Shown: positions 1 through 8,775 of the stretch, one piece after another | Layout of the letters: every line of letters begins with the position of its first letter | Position numbering within the stretch: position 1 is the stretch's first letter | Assembly (NCBI GenBank): GCA_000934455.1 | Contig: KN885298.1 | Span: forward strand, 1 to 23,531 | DNA from: Apostichopus parvimensis | Taxonomy: Eukaryota > Echinodermata > Holothuroidea > Aspidochirotida > Stichopodidae | Direction: 5' to 3' | DNA: 23,531 bases | Translations under genes and position numbers: made by a program | The notes under the pieces: generated by a model | Told to the model about the DNA's origin: nothing | The model's input: only the letters and a program-made list of their open reading frames with translations | Database searches by the model: none

Positions 1-1139
1 GAGTTAGTCATTTATTGTGCGTATGTGTTTGAAGTCATTTGCAAAAGATCTGTGTTAATGATTAATTTTTATTAAAATTTTCTTGCAGCTAACCAACACC
101 AGAAGAGAAATACATTTTATTTCAATACATATTGTTTTCATGCTTATAGAGAGTTTTAATATTTTATCGTGAAAGAATAATTGTCCTTTAGTTAACAAGA
201 CATACCAACTTGTTAGATTAAATGTAAACCCAAATCCGGTTTATTTCAATAACAAATCAATCCTCCAAATTGTTGTCTCAATTAAAATCTTTTGCCGGTT
301 TGTCTTTACTTTTAATAATCAAAATCAATACTAAAAATTGCATTGCAGCTAAATTTGGTCTTGTTGTGTCCGTTAATCAAACAAACATTTATGTGGACAC
401 AAAAATATAACATAGAAAACCAACAGCATTGTTACCATTTTGCAACCATATGGTCATTGTTTTAGGGAATGTCTTGACTAATTAAAATAATAATTAAATC
501 TGTATCAAATATATTTTTAATTGAATGTTGGTCTGTTCTTTTGAAAGGTAGTAAATATTTATTTCATGTGTATTGTAGGGATTTGCCTGTACTAGCAGCA
601 TTGCCAGGTGTGGGTTCATCCATTTCTGGTACTTCTAATGGTTGGATGTCGTGATCTTCTGTAGCACACACCTATCACTCACTTTAACATTGCTGTATGA
701 CACCTACATGCCTTGATATTTCCTTATCTTCCAGTATGTTGTAATTTGTCGTGTTACATGTATGCTATGATATTCTTGCAGATTCTGAGTGTTGAAGACA
801 GTTCTAAATATTATATTATCTAGGTATATATAATTAACACCTTTAATTTGGCATGTCTTAGCTTCTAGCTAGTATATTTGTATTCTTTGAGAAGCCTGTT
901 TCTGCTTTCCTTTATCATGTAGTAGCTAGTTAAGACTGATCTCGACCATGGTTTTAAGGAGAATGGTACACATGAAAGGCGATATAGTACTGTAGCTGTA
1001 AGAGTTCTCAAAAACATATGACTTTATTTTGCCTGAGAACGCCTGAGAACAACTCAGAAAGTAGAGACCTATATGAACGTTCTTTTTGAAAACTTCTAGC
1101 AATTATAACATTGCCTGGGGCCAATAAAACATAGCCTAC
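1..1139. other. AT-rich stretch without an assigned gene
   Basis: No recognisable protein or RNA gene. Acceptor-like sites occur on the + strand at about 88 (ttttcttgcag) and 580 (gtgtattgtag). A short segment near 565-640 reads like protein on both strands (see findings). An AATAAA lies at 1123-1128 on the + strand. Confidence -1.
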
Positions 1140-2185
1140 CTTTAAAATATCCTGTAACCTGCTCTGGATGAACACTATCAAATATGGAAGAAATTGAGGA
1201 GTACATAGTTTTAAAGTATATGAATATGGTGACTTTAACATAAAACAAAAATGCAAGTCAGATAGTAGTACGTTTTCCCTGCTCATGGATATTGTAGTTG
1301 AACTCATTGTATAGAACTGTACAGGTGCAATCAATGTGTGAACAACATCATGTAACACTACTGAATAACTTAACTTTAGCGTAAGCTATACCTGATAGGG
1401 GCAGTGTTCCAAACATGTAATGCAGGAACTGATACCTAAATAAGGCTAAGAGTCTCCTTCGTAGACCTTTCCACGATAAGCATAGCAGCTTTACATCCAA
1501 AAGAAACTTTGTCAAAACTTCAAAAGACCCTATAATGTCCCCTGCATTTCAAACATATGTACCACTGCCAAAACTCCATCTGCCACTGGGGTTATCATGA
1601 GAGCACTTAATGAAACTGTTTTATCACCTAATAGCTGTAAGTTAGAGTACCTCTTCAACACTCCATGACATCAAAATATATGTTATGTAAAATTAACCTC
1701 ACACAATGCAAAATAACGACAAGTTATTATGTGCCAACAATAAATAACCCAAGATCAATGTCACATTAAAACTGCTGAACAAACCACAGTATGTATACAA
1801 ATCAGATATTGCTATCATTTAAGCCAAATGGTGTACAATGAAGTATGCAGTGAAACCAATATTTAATTATGTAGTTTATTAATGTAGCACAATTGCAACT
1901 TTGATTACATTAATTATGTAGTTTACATTACACTATGAATGAAGATGCAAATCAATGATAAGCTCTACAAAGAGCGTAAGATACATAACGCACTAAATGC
2001 AGCAATCAATGTTTGACATTCTATGATACATTGCACAAGCTTAGTGACATTATTTCAACGAGACATCATGTTTGTTGTTGTCCGTTATGGTACAGATTGA
2101 TCAATTGTCTTGAAAGCTTGTGATATCTACATTCTGGATACTTGATACTTCCATTGTTTACTCTTGTGTCCTTGACGTATGGTAT

Positions 2186-2520
2186 TTCATTTTTCATTTT
2201 CATTTCATTTATTTCGTCTATACATAAGAACAATAGAACAAAGTGGTATAGTATAAACAGGACACTAGAAAAACAATAGTAGTTTATCGAGCTAGCGACC
2301 AAAAAGAAAGGTAACAATTAAGAGTAGAGAAAAATAAACATGAGATAATCAATACTCGGTCAGCGTAGTTTTCAATTAGGTGGGCTTTTAGTTTGCGCTT
2401 AAACGTAACATAAGATATATCAGTTTTTATATCATTTGGAACAACTATCCAGGTTTTAAAGCAGTAGTTATTCAAGAGTAATTTACCGTGTTTAAACAAG
2501 CCTTTAGAACTGCTTTGATA
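2186..2520 (-). mobile_element. 3' tail of a non-LTR retrotransposon (LINE), reverse strand
   Basis: The reverse strand at 2499-2284 reads HGKLLLNNYCFKTWIVVPND then IKTDISYVTFKRKLKAHLIE. This resembles the C-terminal end of CR1/Jockey/RTE-like reverse transcriptases, typically W-N-x-L-P-x-x-I followed by F-K-x-x-L-K. The conserved N and L of the WNxLP motif are altered, so it is decayed. On the + strand, an ATTTCATTTTT/CATTTCATTT run at about 2186-2213 looks like the simple-repeat 3' terminus of the same element. No 5' part is visible, so it is a 5'-truncated insertion. Family assignment is tentative. Confidence -1.
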
Positions 2521-3720
2521 TCAGCTCTTTCAAAATTGTCCTTATCCATTTTAACAACGTTCATTATTCAAATATGTAGCTCTCATTGGAAAACACTGGA
2601 AGGCAATCATTATACATCATATAAATAGAGAAGCACGCATTTATTAATGAAACAATCCAACACGAACACTTACAGTTCCAACCCTTATATCTGCTTTCAA
2701 AAAATCCATCATGTATTAACACTACGCTCTGCTGCACTGCTCCTCTAAAGGATGTACTGTACGTCTGTAATGTGAAATAAAAAGGGAAAAAGACATATTT
2801 ATAGCATTGTGTGAGGACAAAAGTGTTACAAAGATTAACCTGTTCCTGTTGAAGATCGAATTAACATGATTTCCAGATATGATTCATTTGATTTTAATTT
2901 AAATCGAGATATTCAAACTCTTGGCTTTTGAGGTTTGACTTTCTTTTGGAAAACTTACTTATATCACTTTACACTACAGTAACCAGGAAATGAGGTAGCC
3001 GCTTTCTTTTTCTTAAAGTCACTTCCAAGTTAGGGGTATAAGGCAATATTCTATTTTGGGATAGAGAGAGTTTTGATAAGTACAATTTTCTTGATAAAAC
3101 CGAAGTAGGAAATGAAAACAGTTACTTTATTGAGTAAAGGCCCCTGTCCCTCACGTGTTGGAATAGAACTTGACTTATTTACAAAATAAATATGCCCAGA
3201 CGCTTGATCAAAAAATGCTCTTTAACAAGAATAACCACCAAATTGAAGTAGGCCCTACATACTGTATCATTGTATATATCTGGGCCTGGAACTAGTCTAG
3301 GCTTGTTCTACTTTTGCTATTGCTCCGCTAATGAGAATTTGCATTTGTTTCAATTTTTCTTGAGGGAAGATCTCCCTACAGATCCATGTCCATTTTACAC
3401 TGATGTAGGCTAGCGCCTATTAATATTTGCAAGGCTAGAAAAGTATAAATAAAACTTCATAAAAATGTTCGGCCTAGGCTAGGCTACAGTAATTACATCA
3501 GCATGTACTGCAGTACTACTAGCCTAGCCTATGCCTCTCGATGAATTATTAATATTATGGTATTACTGCCTTAGTTTGTCGACCTAGCTACTCCTAAGTA
3601 AGCCTAGCATCGGTCTATTGAACAATATCACAAGGAAGCCTGCAGTAGACCAAACGCTTCGGCCGGTAAACAGTATACTGTAGCCTAAATAGTAAATATG
3701 CAACGTTAGCAAACCTTGCT
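2521..3720. other. Non-coding stretch, no supported gene
   Basis: Apart from the speculative reverse-strand exon at 2674-2764, I see only AT-rich sequence with short palindromic gcctaggctaggc-type motifs around 3470-3530. No homology recognised. Confidence -1.
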
Positions 3721-3879
3721 GCCTACCTTCTCGTATGATCTGCCAGTAAATGCTCCGCAAAGGTATAGCATTGGTCATTTTGTCGATCCTCGATCTTTGT
3801 TCCAGTAGATCGTTTTTGGAGACCCAGTCCACGTAGCACTAGCTCAAGTACACTCTTGATGGCTGCATTTCTTTGTCAC

Positions 3880-4417
3880 CTTTTCTCTCACTGCTTTAGG
3901 CATCGGGACCCACAATAAAGCAACCTGGGCCTTCCACCGGCCGACCCGCGTTTAGTGCCCGGATATGGCCGTTTCTTTGCAGAACCCTTAGACATGCATA
4001 TCATATGCTGAATATCATCAAGACCATCAAACGTATGTTATCGACAGGATTGATCGCGAATAAAAGACAGCCAGGCCAAAAATGTAGGACCATACCAATG
4101 TAACGAGCAGTACTATCTTCTTTGCAAGCATTGTATTGATACTAATTCACAATCACAACGTACACAGCGCGGCGACCGCAATATGCACGTATGTGAGTTA
4201 TGCTAACACTGCATGAAACTGTGCTATACATTTCGTGCAGTTACCTATACAAGATATACACTGTACAGTGGCGTTGTTGCGTTTACATATACCGTATCAC
4301 GTGACCAAATCAGAAAGTGTAGTAACCGTGAACTATCGAAAACTATCAACTTGGCCAACCCTCTCAATATTTCCTAGCTGAGAGAATACCTTTAAGCTAA
4401 TCTGTCTCCAGTATATG
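3880..4417. promoter_or_regulatory. Candidate (bidirectional) promoter region with E-box and possible 5' non-coding exon
   Basis: This patch is richer in G+C and CpG than its surroundings (for example 3935-3970 and 4165-4180). It holds the palindromic E-box CACGTG at 4298-4303 within tatcacgtgacc. A strong donor, gtaagt, follows position 4417 on the + strand. Since the first coding exon of the GCLC-like gene is preceded by a good acceptor at 8604-8605, a 5' non-coding exon ending at 4417 with a 4.2-kb first intron is plausible. On the other strand a good donor lies at 3725-3726. All of this is inference from sequence signals. Confidence -1.
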
Positions 4418-4565
4418 GTAAGTCTATCTCATGATTTTTTTATTTCTTAAGTACAGGAAGCAATACAACAAAATTAAAATGTGTTCCCTTTGCATTCCAT
4501 ATTTTGCAAGTGATACAGATTGTGAGTCTACAGTAAGTGGTGCTTGTAAGACTTTCATACTGACC

Positions 4566-4760
4566 TAATTACTTGATATTACAGGTACTACATTTGCTCT
4601 TTCCAGTGCTGGTGGTAGCAGTTAAAGTGCGGGACTGTTGTAGCACTTTGCAGGTGCTGGTATAGTTAGCACCTTTGAGAGTGCTGTTGATAGTACTTAG
4701 GGTGCTGTCCCTCTCAGGGCTCTTGGAAAAGTGCTTCAAAATATCAATCTTAAGTGCTGT
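4566..4760. repeat. Degenerate minisatellite-like stretch
   Basis: Loose reiterations of a motif containing gtgctg and tagcac/tagtac recur about every 22-30 bp (for example ccagtgctggtggtagcag, ggtgctggtatagttagcac, gagtgctgttgatagtac, gggtgctgtccc). It generates the reverse-strand frame of 97 codons seen here (4862-4569), which I do not regard as a gene. Confidence -1.
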
Positions 4761-4869
4761 TTTCAACACCTGGGTTTTTAGAGTGTAGCTATGCATGATT
4801 TCTATTACAAGTGGCCATGTTATGTTTCCGTTAACCGTAGAACAATATACGCACGCTATCACGAAAAGG

Positions 4870-5640
4870 TAGCCGGTACACCTGTGCAGTGTAAACTGTA
4901 AGTAAGGACTAGTTGTGTATTGAGAGCTGTTGTGTCGTTCATGAAAGGTGGTTTTACCCGATCAGAGTTCCTCGGTGAGTATTACTTACATGCTACGAAT
5001 TCCTCCCTGTACTTTTATATAAAAAATGATATTAACTATAATATCACTTTAGATCACGTTAACCTGAAAGGAAAGTATATACGTTACTCAGAACTTGATG
5101 AAAATACTGAGTATGTAGCTTAGTTTCACCAACAGTGCTCTATTGTATATTTACTTACTCTACCAAACGACTTCCTTTGGAAAGTGAAAGTCGTAGAGTA
5201 AAATGTAAGTCTTGCAGAAAATGTCAAACTTATATTTACGTCTCTGTACATCCTTTCAAACGGAATTCTCCATATTGGCAGGCTAACCGTAACGTTCGCA
5301 CAAAAGTAAATCATGTTTAACTTCAGATAACTGCTTGAGTTTCATTGCCAACCTAGCACCACTACACTGCATGTAAACTAGTCTAGATTCAATAAACAAG
5401 ACAAGGCTAATCCACATTCATTTCCTTCTTTATTGTTAGTTAATGGTAACATTTCTCATCTGATCTAAAGAAGTTTCTTTAAGTAGTTTAGGTAACAATA
5501 GTCTACCTTAAATGAAAGGCTATAACAACTTCCACCTGATATTAGTTCAATTGACATCACTATACTAGTGTAGCCTACGTCTTGTCTGTACTAAGTCTTT
5601 GATAGATTGCGTTAGAGTTTATTGTCACTATTTATCTTCG
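4870..5640. other. Unassigned stretch with two adjacent orphan short frames
   Basis: Two forward frames, 4920-5123 (67 codons) and 5135-5320 (61 codons), lie end to end in different frames. The second contains CKSCRKCQTYIYVSVHP. I recognise no family. From 5320 to 5640 I see nothing beyond AT-rich sequence. The frames could be coding exons, a decayed mobile-element gene or chance. Confidence -1.
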
Positions 5641-6400
5641 TTAGAGGTACCAGAGACTTAAAGAAATGTAACACCAAACATAATACAACAACTTCATTAA
5701 GACGGCATACTGATCGGACCAGAAATATAAACAGGTAACGAAATCAATATCAAAGGCACCAAAGAGCACTTTGGTTATACTTTGCACATTAAAAGTGAAT
5801 TCAAATGTGTCTACACAATTTACTTTATTTAGCACTCTAATATAGCTGCTTGGGAAAGTTGTTCCATTTTCAAAGAGGTTGGTAGTTTTCTGAAAAAAAA
5901 GGTTAAAGGATAATGAATTCTTTCCTGATTAAAGTAAGGACTTTGACAAACCTAATGGAATTCATCCCCTAGCATATTTAGGGTACACAGTTTACATATT
6001 TGTTCATGAAAAGCAACGTTTTCATATCGTCCAGGGAAATAGGAAAAATAAATAGGGTTCCAATTTTATAATAACAAATACATTTAAACATTCTTTATAC
6101 TTTACATTGAGAGTTGCTGATAAAATCACCCATCCAATCTTGTTGAGAAATATCATTCAACCTATACGCTTCACAATATTATCAAGCCAAATTTGGAAAT
6201 TGCCTGTCCATGTGAATGAGTAATAAGTGTACTGTTATCAGGGTGTATTCCACACAAAGGACAAGCCATTTTTATCCAGAATATTCTTATCTAAGGTGAG
6301 CTGTATATGTCATTATCATGAAGGATTCTTAAGAATGTAAGTTCGAGTTATGTTTGAGAGGTTTTCTAATCAGTACAATTTATAATCCTACACCAAATGT
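5641..6400 (-). mobile_element. Decayed LINE fragment (zf-RVT region), reverse strand
   Basis: Reverse-strand translation from about 6350 to 6200 reads LTFLRILHDNDIYSSP, a stop, then IRIFWIKMACPLCGIHPDNS. This matches the typical LINE tail arrangement: FRILH, about 20 residues, then a C-x2-C knuckle of the zf-RVT domain. Downstream on the same strand the frames shift (FQIWLDNIVKRIG, then LNDISQQDWMGDF). Near 5835-5641 a hydrophobic segment, VQSITKVLFGAFDID then YAVLMKLLYYVW, fits the post-knuckle LFG...L-K-Y-Y-I region. Several stops and shifts show an old, dead copy. Moderate confidence. Confidence -1.
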
Positions 6401-6448
6401 TAATTATCCTTAGCTCCAATATGTGTGATAATTATTGTGATAAAACTT

Positions 6449-6590
6449 TTAAGTGTTAAAATGTTGAATTGGAAGCCAACCGACGTGTCAGTTGTCATTC
6501 ATAGGCCCTTGCGGGTTTCTCCAACATTTGTGGTCGCTTAAGCGTCGTAAAAATAACTGCTGACTATTACTACTATTGTATTAGTATTAT
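6449..6590 (+). repeat. SINE copy A (5'-truncated body and tail)
   Basis: Shares with copy B at 17515-17650 the segments ttgaattggaag, cccttgcgggtt, catttgtggtcgcttaagcg and tcgtaaaaa-aactgctga, ending in an ATT/ACT-rich tail. It lacks the tRNA-like head and the first half of the body. It therefore shows that this is a dispersed family and not a local duplication. Confidence -1.
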
Positions 6591-6799
6591 TTTTGTGACG
6601 TCCTAGTTCACTATACACTACACAGTTGGGCGTAATTATTTTTGCAGTACATCTGGGAAGTTTAGATAATCAAATATATGTAGTTAGAAAATCAAGTGGA
6701 AGCATTATAGATGATATGATTTATTTAATAAACTGTATCGAGTTCTCCTTGCTTGGTCTAGTTGTTGCGTTTACAGCTGTCGTAAATTTACTGTTGTAG

Positions 6800-7074
6800 T
6801 TGAACGTAGTTGCTAGGTAGGTGTAAAATATTCATCGACAGTTCCAACTGCGTTAGAACCAAATGTAAATGCTGGTTTATTTCTGCACATACTCCGCGAA
6901 AAAAATCATTATCTTCGTTTCATTAGAGTTTACGATCATAATTGAACGTAGTTGCTAGGTAACTGTAAAATAATCATCGACAATTCAAACTGCGTTAGGA
7001 CCCAAATGTAAATGCTGGTTTATTTCTGCACATACTCTTCTGCACCATCTTCGTTTTATTAGAGTTTACGATCT
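6800..7074 (+). repeat. Tandem duplication, ~142-bp unit, two copies
   Basis: Unit 1 (6800-6941) and unit 2 (6942-7074) both start ttgaacgtagttgctaggta. They share ctgcgttag, aaatgtaaatgctggtttat and attagagtttacgatc. Copies differ by point changes and a small deletion in unit 2. Confidence -1.
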
Positions 7075-7076
7075 AA

Positions 7077-7703
7077 GTAATGCCAGGAATCCAGGGGGGG
7101 GGGGAAGCTGGGAGAACGTGCCTCCTACAAAATGGGCCCTCAAGGTGCCCCCTCCCAGATACGATTTGTAGTGTTAAAACAAATTACTCAAACAGAAACT
7201 AATTTTACAAAGGACGAAACGTTATATGTTTTTCAGTAAAACTTCTTCCCACCGACCGTCGCAATTACCAGTTGTTTTCTCACTAAGAAGGTCACAGAGG
7301 CCCCGGCTTGAATCGCTTGTGCTTAAACTTCACTACTACTGCATGAATTTTAATTTCAATTTTCAACACTCTTATTAAAAAAAACATTATCAAAGAAAAA
7401 GGGTTAATTTCCATATTTTGTATAACTTTTTTATCCGCCTCAATTAAAAACATAAATATCGGAGAGACAAAGCCCGAAAATTCTTGAACATAAAGTTACT
7501 TCAAGTTGCAAACCATAGCACCAGATTGCATCTAAGGACCTTAAATTAATATTTTAAAAAATCTCAAAGGGGAAGAGGACACCCCCGCGCCTTACACCCT
7601 TCCCCGGGAAAGCATTCACAAATAAACATTGTGTCTCCCTAATTAAGTGCTGTGCCCTCCCTGTGCCCCCCCCCCCAAGATTAAAATATCTGTCGACGCC
7701 ACT
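7077..7703. mobile_element. Probable non-autonomous element bounded by G-run and C-run inverted ends
   Basis: The left end has atgccaggaatccagg running into 11 Gs (7094-7104). The right end, read on the reverse strand, is cagtggcgtcgacag followed by about 20 nt and 11 Gs (+ strand C-run 7666-7676). Both resemble the AGTGGCG...CCAGG...GGGGGG ends of DNA-transposon-like repeats common in marine invertebrates. No transposase frame is visible inside. I could not identify a target-site duplication, so limits are approximate. Confidence -1.
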
Positions 7704-8605
7704 GATCACAATATAATTCGACACTATTGTCAGTATTGAGACAAAAGCAAACGTGAGACAGCAACGTGAATAGTTTTAAAACAATTTGAACATTTTCATA
7801 ATTAAATACCTCACTCGTTAAAATGGATATCTCACTTACCACTTTATAATGATGCGTGGATAATACATTTTTCAATCTAAAAAAAATTAAAATACGCAGC
7901 TGTGATATCCTCACTATGATTTCGTCATCAAGTGTAACCCGAAAAGCTATTTAACATCCATACGTTTAACAACTTGAGTTATCGAGCTCAACGTGAGTGG
8001 CTGGATGTCTGTCTTTAAAGGGTCACTGTACAAGCAAAAAGTTAGTATTGGTAGGCCTATGTCATAGAAGGACAAAACAAGACAAAACCTAAGAATTGGT
8101 AATGTTTCTATTGCTGCTCCGGTTTTAAAGATATTGATAATTTTTAAGATATGTCTGGAATGCCCCTTTATGGCTATACTGATGATGACGTAAGGTCCCA
8201 GGACTATATGGTAATGTTAATCCATTGTATTGTAAAGTTCTCATGATATTTTTACAAAGATCTTTCACCAAATATTGTAAAGTATACTCCATATACCGAC
8301 ATTTATATGAACGCAAGTCAATACAAAGTAAGTACAAAGTAATAACTGCATTTAAGTACAAAAGATATGATATCGATACGGCCCTTATAATATTGAACAG
8401 CACTCCGACATTGTAATTTTTTGTTTAGAGGAAATTTTTGATCCATTCGACATCAGTCCCTTTGATGTAACATTTTATTGATCTGACATTTCTTTTCCTT
8501 TTTGGGGGGGGGGGGGTAGAAAGTCTTGTATTGTTGGTTATCATTGGTAGACCAATTATTGTTAAAAACAACTGCCAGAGTCAACGTATACTTTGTTTTC
8601 TATAG
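7704..8605. other. Upstream/intronic stretch before the first coding exon
   Basis: No supported gene. Contains a run of 13 Gs at 8504-8516, a CRE-like tgacgtaa near 8187, and, at its 3' end, the good splice acceptor ctttgttttctatag (8591-8605) that precedes the first coding exon of the GCLC-like gene. Confidence -1.
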
Positions 8606-8625
8606 ACTTGGATCAGATTTGCAAT

Positions 8626-8775
8626 ATGGTAGTTCTCCAGGAAGGTACCCTTCTCAGCTGGGAAGACACACAGAAATACGCTGATCACGTGAGAAAACAT
8701 GGCGTCAAGCAGTTTATCAGAATATATCATAAGGTGAAGGACAGATCCTGTGAAACATTCAAGTGGGGAGATGAG
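8626..8775 (+). CDS. GCLC: GCLC-like exon 1 (residues 1-50)
   Basis: Encodes 50 residues beginning MVVLQEGTLLSWEDTQ and ending KWGDE, the same length as the human N-terminus up to Glu50. The exon ends GAG before donor gtaggt, phase 0. The last residue, E50, is one of the conserved active-site acids. The frame stays open for 11 codons upstream of the ATG without homology, and a good acceptor (ctttgttttctatag) ends at 8605. The true transcript exon therefore probably starts at 8606, with 20 nt of 5' UTR and an upstream non-coding exon. Confidence -1.

Larger units (their letters stand above)
1140..3780 (-). other. Speculative reverse-strand multi-exon transcript
   Basis: Three reverse-strand segments can be joined in one frame. 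Exon a is open from an ATG inside about 3771-3727 (donor GAAG/gtaggc). Exon b is 2764-2674 (acceptor with a long pyrimidine tract ending cattacag; donor gtaagtg). Exon c is 1360-1140 (acceptor ttattcag; donor gtaggc). They begin MLYLCGAFTGRSYEK and continue TYSTSFRGAVQQSVVLIHDG. Exon b is open in only one frame and that frame fits exon a. The frame is still open after exon c. I recognise no domain, and AT-rich non-coding DNA can give such joins by chance; it may equally be a long non-coding RNA or nothing. Confidence -1.

Noticed and set aside
8593..8625. Translation starting upstream of the chosen ATG
   Set aside because: The extra codons have no ATG and no homology. A splice acceptor lies within them, and the ATG at 8626 matches the human N-terminus residue for residue in length.
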